Of a stretch of 64,000 nt of DNA, positions 1-8,362 are shown one piece after another. This stretch comes from Pseudomonas chlororaphis subsp. chlororaphis (GTDB taxonomy: Bacteria > Pseudomonadota > Gammaproteobacteria > Pseudomonadales > Pseudomonadaceae). A model generated the notes under the pieces. The model searched no databases. It was not told the DNA's origin and saw only the letters and a program-made list of their open reading frames with translations. The stretch lies in NCBI RefSeq assembly GCF_003945765.1, contig NZ_CP027712.1, forward strand, positions 62,001 to 126,000, written 5' to 3'. Within the stretch, counting starts at the first letter, position 1. Every line of letters starts with the position of its first letter. The translations under genes were made by a program, and so were the position numbers.

Positions 1-1
1 G

Positions 2-205
2 CATGTGCCGCTCAATAATCTGGGCTACATCGACCATGCCTGCCTGGAGCTGCTCGAGGAGTGGGGACGAGCCAATGCGGCCAAGGGCTCGAAGCTGGTG
101 ATCGAGTCGCGCGGGTTGAAGCGCCGGCTGGAGGGGCGCTTGCACACCAATGTGGGCGTGAGCCCGGCCTCGAAGCTGGGAGCCAAAGGCCTGAGCCGGG
201 CGTAA
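2..205 (+). CDS. SulP-family anion transporter, 3' end only
   Basis: The reading frame is open from the window edge and stops with TAA at 203-205, so only the last 67 codons are present. The residues read LGYIDHACLELLEEWG, typical of the cytoplasmic STAS domain that ends SulP sulfate/bicarbonate transporters. In P. aeruginosa a SulP gene (PA0103) lies in the same place upstream of the cox operon, and this supports the call. The transmembrane part lies outside the window. A free-standing STAS protein cannot be excluded from this fragment. Confidence 0.7.
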   Translation, partial: HVPLNNLGYIDHACLELLEEWGRANAAKGSKLVIESRGLKRRLEGRLHTNVGVSPASKLGAKGLSRA

Positions 206-214
206 GTCTGTAGC

Positions 215-320
215 CCTGTAGCCGCCGCCGAAGGCTGCGATAAGGTCCGAAGGACCTTCAGCGTCGGTGATATCGCTGCGACCGTACCGGTCGATCGCAG
301 CCTGCGGCAGCGGCTACAGG
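215..320. repeat. REP-type inverted pair (family A)
   Basis: Two 27-base arms (215-241 and 294-320) face each other; each carries the core GGCTGCGATmirrored as ATCGCAGCC, with CCTGTAGCC at the outer ends. The left arm differs slightly from the right. The spacer holds a second small dyad (GGTCCGAAGGACC). The same arms recur perfectly at 9898-10003. It sits just after the SulP stop codon, between convergent genes, as Pseudomonas REP doublets usually do. Confidence 0.85.
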
Positions 321-337
321 GCCGCTACCTGCAATCC

Positions 338-988
338 TCAGGCAGCCGGCTGGTCGAGTTCCAGCTCCACGCCCAGTTGGCGCGACAGGCACGGCCAGCG
401 TTTCCAGGCGGCATCGGTGTCGGGGCTGTTGAGCTTTTCCCGGTAGGCCTCGACCGACTCCAGGGCGAAGCTCTCTTCGTCGAGCATCGCGTCGACCGCA
501 TGGTGCACCGCTTGGTCCAGCTGGTTGGCGAAGGTTTCGCCGATCAACTGGTGGGCGATCAGGTTGGCCACCGTGGTGTCCAGGGGAATCAGCGGCTGGC
601 CGAAGTGCGTGATGTACAGGTCGTTGACCTCTTCCACCAGGCGATGGGCCAGATAGGCTTCGTCCAGCAGGCTGTCCAGGCCTTCGTGGCCGGCCATGAT
701 GGCGGGCGGCTGGAGGAAGAACTGCTCGGCGATCTTCAGCACCGGCTTGATCTGCGACTCGATACCGGCTTCGCGCGCGACTTCGTTGGCGGCGTCCAGC
801 AGGTCGGGAACCTGATCGATATAAGCGGCGACAAAACGGGTCATCACCCCCTGGGCGTCCACTTCGGGGAGCTGGATGGCGGGGTGCAGGTGTGGCAATT
901 GGGTTTCCAGCTGGCGGCGCAATTGCCCGGTGCCGGACTCATGTTGATGGGCTCGTTGGATCTGCTCGCGCAATGCGGCGGTGTTCAT
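338..988 (-). CDS. Conserved hypothetical protein (PA0104-like)
   Basis: 216 residues, soluble, acidic, with no signal peptide or membrane segment. I placed the start at the ATG at 988 (MNTAALREQ) because a GGAG ribosome site lies about six bases upstream; the longer frame starting at TTG 1012 would put that site inside the gene. Helical, with many Leu/Ala/Glu residues and no motif I recognise. A gene of this kind (PA0104) sits between the SulP transporter and coxB in P. aeruginosa as I remember it. It is convergent with the SulP gene and divergent from the cox operon. Function unknown. Confidence 0.75.
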   Translation of the reverse strand: MNTAALREQIQRAHQHESGTGQLRRQLETQLPHLHPAIQLPEVDAQGVMTRFVAAYIDQVPDLLDAANEVAREAGIESQIKPVLKIAEQFFLQPPAIMAGHEGLDSLLDEAYLAHRLVEEVNDLYITHFGQPLIPLDTTVANLIAHQLIGETFANQLDQAVHHAVDAMLDEESFALESVEAYREKLNSPDTDAAWKRWPCLSRQLGVELELDQPAA

Positions 989-1360
989 GAATACTCCAGG
1001 AAACAAGGGCAATTAATTAGGGAAGACATAAGTTAGCCTGCTCACGAAATCGCTTAAGACGTATTTTTCATAATTATTTCATGGTTAGTCGTCTGGGTTA
1101 TATCGCTTCGCCATCATTGATCCCCTATCCCTTTCCAACCGTGGCCTATAAGGCAGCGGCAAACTGTTTCAGTGGATTTACGGCACCGCATTGCGAGGTC
1201 GAAGTCGCTGTCTATACTCGGGTCTGAATGAAGTTAGCTGATGACGCCCGACTGCATGCGCAGCGAAGGCTCGGCGGTTTAAGTTCGTAGTCTAGGCAGC
1301 CGCTCCCTTGGCCGCAGGTGCAAGCCGGCGGGATAACAAGAACGATAAGGGGAACCCGCA
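989..1360. other. Divergent intergenic region before cox operon
   Basis: A 372-base region separates the hypothetical gene (leftward) from coxB (rightward). The left half (1030-1090) is unusually AT-rich for this genome and probably holds the leftward promoter. The right half carries the coxB promoter candidate at 1191-1218. The coxB ribosome site (AAGGGGAA) lies at about 1347-1354. No terminator, small RNA or further reading frame is evident. Confidence 0.6.
1191..1218 (+). promoter_or_regulatory. Candidate sigma-70 promoter of cox operon
   Basis: TTGCGA at 1191-1196 and TATACT at 1213-1218 are separated by 16 bases, a fair match to the housekeeping consensus, about 140 bases before coxB. 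That would leave a long 5' leader. The aa3 oxidase of pseudomonads is known to be RpoS- and nutrient-regulated, so an additional promoter is possible. Prediction only. Confidence 0.4.
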
Positions 1361-2488
1361 ATGATGCGACATCCACAAGTCTGGATGGGCCTCCTGTTGT
1401 GGTCGGTATTCAGCCAGGCGCATGGCGCCTGGACCGTGAATATGGCGCCTGGAGCGACTGATATAAGTCACGCGGTATTCGACCTGCACATGACCATCTT
1501 CTGGATCTGTGTGGTGATCGGCGTCATTGTCTTTGGCGCCATGTTCTGGTCGATGATCCTGCACCGCCGCTCCACCGGCCAGGTGGCCGCCAAGTTCCAC
1601 GAAAGCACGACAGTGGAAATCCTCTGGACCGTGGTGCCGCTGCTGATCCTGGTGGCCATGGCCGTTCCCGCCACCGCGACCCTGATCAAGATGTACGACG
1701 CCAGCGAACCGGATGTGGACATCCAGATCACCGGTTATCAGTGGAAGTGGCATTACAAATACCTGGGTCAGGACGTCGAGTTCTTCAGCAACCTGACCAC
1801 TCCCGCCGAACAGATTCATAACCAGAGCGCCAAGGGCGAGCATTATCTGCTGGAAGTCGATCAGCCGCTGGTGCTGCCGATCGGCGCCAAGGTGCGCTTT
1901 CTGGTGACCTCCGCCGACGTCATCCATTCCTGGTGGGTCCCGGCCTTCGCGGTCAAGCGCGATGCAATCCCCGGTTTCGTCAACGAAGCCTGGACCCGGG
2001 TCGACAAGCCCGGCCTGTATCGCGGCCAGTGCGCCGAACTGTGCGGCAAGGACCATGGCTTCATGCCGATCGTGGTCGACGTGAAGACCCAGGCCGACTA
2101 CGACACCTGGCTGGGCGAACGCAAGGCCGAAGCCCTCAAGCTCAAGGAACTGACCAGCAAGGAATGGACCCTCGAAGAGCTGGTGGCCCGTGGCGACAAG
2201 GTCTACCACACCACCTGCGTGGCCTGTCACCAGGCCGAAGGCCAGGGCCTGCCGCCGATGTTCCCGGCGCTCAAGGGCTCGAAGATCGCCACCGGGCCGG
2301 TGGCGGATCACTTGAACATCGTCTTCCACGGCAAGCCCGGCACCGCCATGGCGGCCTTCGGCAAGCAGTTGTCGGAAGTCGACCTGGCAGCGGTGATCAC
2401 CTACGAACGTAACGCCTGGGGCAACAACAAGGGCGACATGGTGACGCCCAAGGATGTCCTGGCTCTGAAACAGGCGCAAAGCAAATGA
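1361..2488 (+). CDS. coxB: Cytochrome c oxidase subunit II with fused cytochrome c domain
   Basis: 375 residues. It accepts electrons from cytochrome c and passes them through CuA to subunit I. An N-terminal signal peptide (residues 1-23) is followed by two membrane helices (about 42-65 and 84-107). The CuA site is complete: His189 (HSWW), Cys224, Cys228, His232 and Met235 (CAELCGKDHGFM). A fused C-terminal cytochrome c domain carries CVACH at 286-290 with an axial Met downstream, which makes this a caa3-type subunit. ATG 1361 is preceded by AAGGGGAA. It is the first gene of the oxidase operon; coxA follows after 82 bases. Confidence 0.97.
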   Translation: MMRHPQVWMGLLLWSVFSQAHGAWTVNMAPGATDISHAVFDLHMTIFWICVVIGVIVFGAMFWSMILHRRSTGQVAAKFHESTTVEILWTVVPLLILVAMAVPATATLIKMYDASEPDVDIQITGYQWKWHYKYLGQDVEFFSNLTTPAEQIHNQSAKGEHYLLEVDQPLVLPIGAKVRFLVTSADVIHSWWVPAFAVKRDAIPGFVNEAWTRVDKPGLYRGQCAELCGKDHGFMPIVVDVKTQADYDTWLGERKAEALKLKELTSKEWTLEELVARGDKVYHTTCVACHQAEGQGLPPMFPALKGSKIATGPVADHLNIVFHGKPGTAMAAFGKQLSEVDLAAVITYERNAWGNNKGDMVTPKDVLALKQAQSK

Positions 2489-2570
2489 CCCGGTCCATTG
2501 CGTGTTCCCGCAGCCGCTCGGGGCGTGTCGCCCTCGATCGTCCAGCCCAACCGTTTACAGGAGACAGGCC

Positions 2571-4172
2571 ATGAACGCTGTGAGCGATGAGCACGGTCAT
2601 GCAATCGTTGGCGATCATGACCACACCCACGGCCCCGCCAAGGGCCTGATGCGCTGGGTGCTGACCACCAACCACAAGGACATCGGCACCCTGTACCTGT
2701 GGTTCGCCTTCTCCATGTTCCTGCTCGGCGGCTCGTTCGCCATGGTGATCCGCGCCGAGCTGTTCCAGCCCGGCCTGCAGATCGTGCAGCCGGAATTCTT
2801 CAACCAGATGACCACCATGCATGGCCTGGTGATGGTCTTCGGCGCGGTGATGCCGGCCTTCGTCGGCCTGGCCAACTGGATGATCCCGCTGATGGTCGGC
2901 GCGCCGGACATGGCCCTGCCACGGATGAACAACTTCAGTTTCTGGTTGCTGCCGGCGGCGTTCCTGCTACTGGTCTCGACCCTGTTCATGCCCGGTGGCG
3001 GGCCCAACTTCGGCTGGACCTTCTACGCCCCGCTGTCCACCACCTACGCGCCGGAAAGCGTGACCTTCTTCATCTTCGCCATCCACCTGATGGGCATCAG
3101 CTCGATCATGGGCGCGATCAACGTGATTGCCACCATCCTCAACCTGCGTGCTCCCGGCATGACCCTGATGAAGATGCCGCTGTTCGTCTGGACCTGGCTG
3201 ATCACCGCGTTCCTGCTGATCGCGGTGATGCCGGTGCTGGCTGGCTGCGTGACCATGATGCTGATGGACATCCACTTTGGCACCAGCTTCTTCAGCGCCG
3301 CCGGCGGCGGTGATCCGGTGCTGTTCCAGCATGTGTTCTGGTTCTTCGGCCACCCCGAGGTGTACATCATGATCCTGCCGGCCTTCGGTGCCGTCAGCGC
3401 GATCATCCCGGCCTTCTCGCGCAAGCCGTTGTTCGGCTACACCTCGATGGTCTACGCCACGGCGAGTATCGCCTTCCTGTCGTTCATCGTCTGGGCGCAC
3501 CACATGTTCGTGGTCGGCATTCCGCTGGTGGGCGAGCTGTTCTTCATGTACGCCACGATGCTTATCGCGGTGCCGACCGGGGTCAAGGTCTTCAACTGGG
3601 TCAGCACCATGTGGCAGGGCTCGCTGACCTTCGAGACGCCGATGCTGTTCGCCGTGGCCTTCGTGATCCTGTTCACCATCGGCGGCTTCTCCGGGCTGAT
3701 GCTGGCCATCGCCCCGGCGGACTTCCAGTACCAGGACACCTATTTCGTGGTCGCGCACTTTCACTATGTGCTGGTGCCGGGCGCGATCTTCGGCATCTTC
3801 GCCTCGGCCTATTACTGGCTGCCGAAGTGGACCGGGCACATGTACGACGAAACCCTGGGCAAGCTGCACTTCTGGCTGTCCTTCATCGGCATGAACCTGG
3901 CGTTCTTCCCGATGCATTTCGTTGGCCTGGCGGGGATGCCGCGGCGGATCCCGGACTACAACCTGCAGTTCGCCGATTTCAACATGGTGTCGTCCATCGG
4001 CGCGTTCACCTTCGGCGCGACGCAGATCTTCTTCCTGTTCATCGTCATCAAGTGCATCCGTGGCGGCCAACCCGCGGCGGCCAAGCCCTGGGACGGTGCC
4101 GAAGGGCTGGAGTGGAGCGTGCCGTCGCCGGCGCCTTACCACACCTTCACCACGCCGCCGGAAGTGAAATGA
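2571..4172 (+). CDS. coxA: Cytochrome c oxidase subunit I
   Basis: 533 residues, the catalytic heme a/heme a3-CuB subunit that reduces oxygen and pumps protons. Twelve or so hydrophobic helices are visible. Metal ligands are present: His84 (TTMHG) and His398 for heme a, His396 for heme a3 (HFHY), and His261, His310 and His311 for CuB, with Tyr265 in HPEVY for the cross-link. The start is ATG 2571, which has AGGAGA at 2559-2564; the longer frame from 2502 has no ribosome site and an untypical N-terminus. The N-terminal His/Asp-rich stretch (residues 6-20) is typical of Pseudomonas CoxA. Confidence 0.97.
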   Translation: MNAVSDEHGHAIVGDHDHTHGPAKGLMRWVLTTNHKDIGTLYLWFAFSMFLLGGSFAMVIRAELFQPGLQIVQPEFFNQMTTMHGLVMVFGAVMPAFVGLANWMIPLMVGAPDMALPRMNNFSFWLLPAAFLLLVSTLFMPGGGPNFGWTFYAPLSTTYAPESVTFFIFAIHLMGISSIMGAINVIATILNLRAPGMTLMKMPLFVWTWLITAFLLIAVMPVLAGCVTMMLMDIHFGTSFFSAAGGGDPVLFQHVFWFFGHPEVYIMILPAFGAVSAIIPAFSRKPLFGYTSMVYATASIAFLSFIVWAHHMFVVGIPLVGELFFMYATMLIAVPTGVKVFNWVSTMWQGSLTFETPMLFAVAFVILFTIGGFSGLMLAIAPADFQYQDTYFVVAHFHYVLVPGAIFGIFASAYYWLPKWTGHMYDETLGKLHFWLSFIGMNLAFFPMHFVGLAGMPRRIPDYNLQFADFNMVSSIGAFTFGATQIFFLFIVIKCIRGGQPAAAKPWDGAEGLEWSVPSPAPYHTFTTPPEVK

Positions 4173-4222
4173 ATAGCCTGCCGCGCTGCCCGCTCGCCTC
4201 TGAAACAGCAGGAGGTCGCTGA
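4169..4222 (+). CDS. Possible 17-residue ORF between coxA and ctaG
   Basis: The frame begins with an ATG that overlaps the coxA stop (ATGA at 4169-4172), runs 17 codons (MNSLPRCPLASETAGGR) and ends in a TGA that overlaps the ctaG start (TGATG at 4220-4224). The ctaG ribosome site AGGAGG lies within its last codons. This exact tiling is what translational coupling would look like, but a 17-codon frame can also arise by chance. No function is proposed. Confidence 0.4.
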   Translation: MNSLPRCPLASETAGGR

Positions 4223-4776
4223 TGGCCGAGGTTTCGATGAAGACGCTGGTCACCCGCCTGTTGCTGGTGGTGGCGGCGATGTTCGTCTTCGGTTTTGCCC
4301 TGGTGCCGATCTACGACGTGATGTGCAAGGCGCTGGGCATCAACGGCAAGACCGGCGGGCAGTACTCCGGCGAGCAGCAGGTGGATGTCTCGCGCCAGGT
4401 GCGGGTGCAGTTCCTGTCGACCAACGCGATCGACATGGTTTGGGACTTCTATCCCAAGGCCGACGACATCGTGGTTCATCCTGGCGCGGTGAACGAGATG
4501 ATCTTCATCGCGCGCAACCCCAGCGACCGCCCGATGAGCGCCCAGGCGATCCCGAGCATTTCGCCGAGCAGCGCCGCGATGTATTTCCACAAGACCGAAT
4601 GCTTCTGTTTCACCCAGCAAGTGCTGCAGCCCGGTCAGCAGATCGAGATGCCGGTACGTTTCATCGTTGACCGCGACATGCCCAAGGATGTGAAGCACCT
4701 GACGCTGGCTTACACGCTGTTCGATATCACCGCGCGTCATCCACCGGTGGCCGTGAGCACCAACACCGGCGGTTAA
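4222..4776 (+). CDS. ctaG: Cytochrome c oxidase assembly protein CtaG (Cox11)
   Basis: 184 residues. Cox11/CtaG delivers copper to the CuB site of subunit I. One N-terminal membrane anchor (about 8-30) is followed by a periplasmic domain with the copper-binding CFCF motif (Cys127, Cys129), and Cys35 lies just after the anchor, as in the family. AGGAGG at 4210-4215 precedes ATG 4222. It is part of the oxidase operon between subunits I and III, the usual Pseudomonas arrangement. Confidence 0.95.
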   Translation: MAEVSMKTLVTRLLLVVAAMFVFGFALVPIYDVMCKALGINGKTGGQYSGEQQVDVSRQVRVQFLSTNAIDMVWDFYPKADDIVVHPGAVNEMIFIARNPSDRPMSAQAIPSISPSSAAMYFHKTECFCFTQQVLQPGQQIEMPVRFIVDRDMPKDVKHLTLAYTLFDITARHPPVAVSTNTGG

Positions 4777-4803
4777 GACGGTGCCCGATAAGGAGAACAA
4801 TAA

Positions 4804-5691
4804 ATGGCAACTCATGAGCATTATTACGTTCCCGCCCAGAGCAAGTGGCCGATCATCGCCACGGTGGGCATGTTCGTTACGGTGTTCGGCCTGGCCACCT
4901 GGTTCAACGACCTCAAGGCCGCGCGCCCGGAATCCCATGGCCCGCTGATTTTCTTCGTCGGGAGCCTGCTGCTGGCCTACATGCTGTTCGGCTGGTTCGG
5001 CGCGGTGATCAAGGAAAGTCGCGCCGGCCTGTACAGCGCCCAGCTGGATCGCTCGTTCCGCTGGGGCATGAGCTGGTTTATCTTTTCCGAAGTGATGTTC
5101 TTCATCGCCTTCTTCGGTGCGCTGTTCTACGTGCGTCATATCGCCGGCCCGGCCCTGGGTGGCGAAGGCAGCAAGGGCATCGCGCACATGCTCTGGCCGA
5201 ACTTCGAGTTCGTCTGGCCATTGCTCGAAAACCCCGATTCCAAGCTGTTCCCACCGCCCAAGGAAGTCATCAGCCCCTGGGGCCTGCCGCTGCTCAACAC
5301 CGTGCTGCTGGTGAGTTCCAGCATCACCGTGACCATCGCCCACCACGCCCTGAAGAACGGCCACCGCGGCGCGCTGAAAATCTGGCTGGCGATCACCGTG
5401 CTGCTGGGCTGTGCGTTTCTCGGCTTCCAGGCCGAGGAATACCTGCACGCCTACCACGAGCTGGGGCTGACCCTGGGTTCGGGCATCTACGGCGCCACCT
5501 TCTTCATGCTCACCGGCTTTCACGGCGCCCACGTGACCATCGGCACGCTGATTTTGTTCGTGATGCTGATGCGCATCATGAAGGGGCACTTCGACGCCGA
5601 GCATCAGTTCGGTTTCGAGGCGGCCAGCTGGTATTGGCACTTCGTCGATGTGGTGTGGATCGGCTTGTTTGTCTTCGTCTACGTGCTCTGA
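4804..5691 (+). CDS. coxC: Cytochrome c oxidase subunit III
   Basis: 295 residues, integral membrane protein of the oxidase core; it stabilises the catalytic subunits and binds lipid. Seven hydrophobic stretches are visible, with the family signature FHGAHVTIG (about 239-247) and a C-terminal WYWHFVDVVWIGLF helix. An extra loop of roughly 40 residues (about 118-160) is common in Pseudomonas versions. Ribosome site AAGGAG lies at 4790-4795. The gene ends eight bases before the stop of a convergent small gene. Confidence 0.96.
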   Translation: MATHEHYYVPAQSKWPIIATVGMFVTVFGLATWFNDLKAARPESHGPLIFFVGSLLLAYMLFGWFGAVIKESRAGLYSAQLDRSFRWGMSWFIFSEVMFFIAFFGALFYVRHIAGPALGGEGSKGIAHMLWPNFEFVWPLLENPDSKLFPPPKEVISPWGLPLLNTVLLVSSSITVTIAHHALKNGHRGALKIWLAITVLLGCAFLGFQAEEYLHAYHELGLTLGSGIYGATFFMLTGFHGAHVTIGTLILFVMLMRIMKGHFDAEHQFGFEAASWYWHFVDVVWIGLFVFVYVL

Positions 5692-5699
5692 GCGCGGCG

Positions 5700-5903
5700 T
5701 TACCAGGGCGCGTGGGACACCAGCTGGCCGCTGAAGAAACCCCAGGCGATCAAGCCGACGGTGAGCGCGGCCAGGCACACACGAACGGTCAGCGACCTGA
5801 GCAGGCGATGGGAGCTGCTGTCGTCCTTGACCAGAAAGAACAGGCCGCTGAACAGGCTGATGAGCGTGGCGATCAGCAACAGGACGATGGCCGCTTTAAG
5901 CAT
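5700..5903 (-). CDS. Twin-transmembrane protein, DUF2909-type
   Basis: 67 residues with two membrane helices (about 4-25 and 43-63) joined by a short polar loop (KDDSSSHRLLRS). This matches the DUF2909 family found beside cytochrome oxidase genes in proteobacteria (PA0109 in P. aeruginosa). GGAG lies just upstream of ATG 5903. It is encoded against the direction of the operon, in the gap between coxC and the SURF1 gene, so it must have its own promoter over or near the SURF1 start. Likely linked to the oxidase by position only; role unknown. Confidence 0.85.
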   Translation of the reverse strand: MLKAAIVLLLIATLISLFSGLFFLVKDDSSSHRLLRSLTVRVCLAALTVGLIAWGFFSGQLVSHAPW

Positions 5904-5972
5904 GGTGGGCTCCGGGAGAAACGCGATGCGCTTGAGTATAGCCAGTCGATCTCGCCACTTTCGGGCGCTGCC

Positions 5973-6713
5973 ATGAACGGTTTTCGTCCGGGCGTGCTGC
6001 CGACCCTGGTGGTGTTGGCGTTGCTGCCGGTGCTGGTGACGCTCGGGTTCTGGCAACTGGGGCGGGGCGAACAGAAGCGCGAGCTGCTGGCCAGCTACGC
6101 CGAACGGCGGGTGGCCGAGCCTTTGACCGTGGATGAGCTGCTGGCTGCCCCTGATCCGGCTTTCCGCCGGGTGCAATTGCATGGCCGCTTCGATGCGGCC
6201 CACAGCCTGCTGCTGGATAACCGCATGCATGAAGGCAAGGTCGGGGTCGAGCTGCTGCAACCCTTTCTCGACCAGGCCAGCGGCCAATGGCTGCTGCTCA
6301 ACCGTGGCTGGCTGCCCTGGCCGGACCGGCGCACGCCACCGGCGTTCAGCACCCCGGAACAGTCCCTGAGCCTCGATGCCTGGGTCTATGTCGCCCCCGG
6401 CGCGACCTTTCAACTGCATGCCGACCCACTGAATGCCCAGTGGCCGCGGCTGGTGACGACGATCGATCCGGCCAGGCTCTGGAGCGAACTGGGACGCAGC
6501 GGTTTTGCCTACGAGCTGCGCCAGGAGGCTGGTCCGGGCGCCTACATGACCGAATGGCCGGTGGTGGCCATGGGGCCGGAAAAACACCTGGGCTACGCCG
6601 TGCAGTGGTTCGCCATGGCGCTGGCCCTGTGCGCTTTGTACCTCTATCTCGGATGGCATAACGCAAGGGAGAAACACCATGGGAGCGGCCATGAATCCAC
6701 CCAACATTTCTGA
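5973..6713 (+). CDS. SURF1-family oxidase assembly protein
   Basis: 246 residues. SURF1 proteins assist heme a insertion into subunit I. The expected layout is clear: an N-terminal membrane helix (about 8-26) followed at once by GFWQLGRGEQK, a long periplasmic domain with LLNRGWLPWPD in the middle, and a C-terminal helix (about 212-230) preceded by GYAVQWFAMA. ATG 5973 is the first start after the gap. The ribosome site is weak. It overlaps the next gene by 35 bases, suggesting co-translation. Confidence 0.93.
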   Translation: MNGFRPGVLPTLVVLALLPVLVTLGFWQLGRGEQKRELLASYAERRVAEPLTVDELLAAPDPAFRRVQLHGRFDAAHSLLLDNRMHEGKVGVELLQPFLDQASGQWLLLNRGWLPWPDRRTPPAFSTPEQSLSLDAWVYVAPGATFQLHADPLNAQWPRLVTTIDPARLWSELGRSGFAYELRQEAGPGAYMTEWPVVAMGPEKHLGYAVQWFAMALALCALYLYLGWHNAREKHHGSGHESTQHF

Positions 6714-7272
6714 GGCCCAGGCGCCGCATAACCGGCGCCGCGGCCGCTGGCAGCTGCTGCTGATCGTGGCCATGGTGATCGGCCCGATGATCCTCGCCAC
6801 GGGCATGTACAAGTTGCAGTTCTGGGTGCCGGAAAGCCGCAGCTACCACGGCGAGCTGATCGGCAATGGCCAGAGCCGCGCCGATATCGGGGTCCAGGCC
6901 GACGAGACGCGCTGGCAGATCCTGGTTACCGCGCCCAGGGACTGCGCCGTGGATTGCCAGCAACTGGTGTACCTGGCGCGGCAGATCCAGATCTCCCTCG
7001 GCCGCGACGCCTCCCGGGCCAGCCACGCCCTGGCCGCCGCCCAGCCGCTGGACGCCGACTACCAGGCCAAGCTGCAGCGCGAATACCCGCAATTGCAACG
7101 CTACCCACTGGACCTGCCGACCTTCACCAAGGGCGCCAGCGACCAGGGCGCGCCGCTGCTGTGGATCGTCGACCCGCACGGCAACCTGGTCCTGCGCTAC
7201 GACGCCCGGGTCAAGGGCAAGGACCTGCTCAACGACCTGCGCCATCTGCTGAAACTGTCGAACATCGGATAA
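6679..7272 (+). CDS. Membrane-anchored thioredoxin-like oxidase assembly protein
   Basis: 197 residues (PA0111-like). One N-terminal membrane helix (about 25-45) anchors a periplasmic domain with a thioredoxin-like pattern, including two cysteines spaced as CAVDC (CX3C) and a C-terminal LLWIVDPHGNLVLRY strand that resembles Sco/thioredoxin folds. GGGAG precedes ATG 6679; an internal ATG at 6691 is an alternative. It lies between SURF1 and heme A synthase. A role in copper or heme handling for the oxidase is inferred from position and the CX3C motif, not shown. Confidence 0.8.
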   Translation: MGAAMNPPNISEAQAPHNRRRGRWQLLLIVAMVIGPMILATGMYKLQFWVPESRSYHGELIGNGQSRADIGVQADETRWQILVTAPRDCAVDCQQLVYLARQIQISLGRDASRASHALAAAQPLDADYQAKLQREYPQLQRYPLDLPTFTKGASDQGAPLLWIVDPHGNLVLRYDARVKGKDLLNDLRHLLKLSNIG

Positions 7273-7282
7273 GGGCATCGTC

Positions 7283-8362
7283 ATGGCCAAACCTGGATTT
7301 CGCCTCGCCTTGTTTGCCACCTTGCTGGCGCTGATCGTGGTGCTGCTCGGCGCCTACACCCGGCTGACCCACGCCGGCCTCGGCTGCCCGGACTGGCCGG
7401 GTTGCTACGGTTTCATCAGCGTGCCGAAAAGCGAAGCCCAGCTGGCCCATGCCGAACTGCATTTTCCCGACACCCCGGTGGAAGCCCACAAGGGCTGGAA
7501 TGAGATGATCCACCGCTATTTCGCCGGCACCCTGGGCCTGTTGATCGTGCTGCTGGCGGCACGCTCCTGGACCCACCGGCATCATCCCGGGCAACCGCTG
7601 AAACTGCCGCTGTTCCTGCTCTCAGTGGTGTTCGCCCAGGCCTTGTTCGGTATGTGGACGGTGACCCTCAAGCTGTGGCCGCAAGTCGTCACCGCGCACC
7701 TGCTGGGCGGCTTCGCCACCCTGAGCCTGCTGTTTTTGCTGACGCTACGGCTGTCCGGGGTGCTGCCGGCGCTGATCGTGCCCAGGCGCCTGCAATACTG
7801 GGCCACGGCCGGGCTGGTGCTGGTGATCGGGCAGATCGCCCTGGGCGGCTGGGTCAGCTCCAACTACGCGGCGGTGGCCTGCATCGACTTGCCGACCTGT
7901 CACGGCCAGTGGTGGCCGGCGGCGGATTTCGCCAATGGCTTTCACCTGACCCAGCACATCGGCCCCAACTACCTGGGCGGGCAGCTCGACAGCGACGCGC
8001 GCACGGCCATCCACCTGACCCATCGCATCGGCGCGTTGCTGGTGACCCTGGTGTTGCTCGGCCTGGCCTGGCAACTCAAACATGTGGGCATGACCCGCCT
8101 CGCCGGGCTGGTGCTGGTGGCGCTGGCGGCGCAGATCGGCCTTGGCATCAGCAATGTGCTGTTCCACCTGCCGCTGCCGGTGGCCGTGGCGCATAACGCC
8201 GGCGGCGCGGCGCTGCTGCTGACCCTGGTGCTGGTCAATTATCACGCCCGCACCAGCCTGGTCCGCGCCCGCTCGCACCTGCCGCTGGGCTGGCGGCTGA
8301 GCCCGCGCAAACACGCTGCCGGGCCCATAACCATAAAAGGAGAGATGCCATGGCGACTCTGA
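7283..8362 (+). CDS. ctaA: Heme A synthase (Cox15/CtaA)
   Basis: 359 residues. It oxidises the methyl group of heme O to the formyl group of heme A. Eight membrane helices are visible in two four-helix halves. Conserved histidines occur in the expected places: [24 protein letters not shown] and AVAHNAGG. A cysteine pair (CIDLPTC) lies in the loop between the halves. The last 13 bases overlap cyoE, whose ribosome site AAAGGAGA is coded inside the 3' end of this gene. Confidence 0.95.
   Translation: MAKPGFRLALFATLLALIVVLLGAYTRLTHAGLGCPDWPGCYGFISVPKSEAQLAHAELHFPDTPVEAHKGWNEMIHRYFAGTLGLLIVLLAARSWTHRHHPGQPLKLPLFLLSVVFAQALFGMWTVTLKLWPQVVTAHLLGGFATLSLLFLLTLRLSGVLPALIVPRRLQYWATAGLVLVIGQIALGGWVSSNYAAVACIDLPTCHGQWWPAADFANGFHLTQHIGPNYLGGQLDSDARTAIHLTHRIGALLVTLVLLGLAWQLKHVGMTRLAGLVLVALAAQIGLGISNVLFHLPLPVAVAHNAGGAALLLTLVLVNYHARTSLVRARSHLPLGWRLSPRKHAAGPITIKGEMPWRL

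Noticed and set aside
377..1036. 219-codon frame antisense to the hypothetical gene at 338-988
   Set aside because: It is the mirror of a better-supported gene; no ribosome site, and repeated Gly/Gln/Val composition typical of antisense frames in GC-rich DNA.
4147..5778. 543-codon frame opposite ctaG and coxC
   Set aside because: It mirrors two confidently identified genes and has no recognisable motif.
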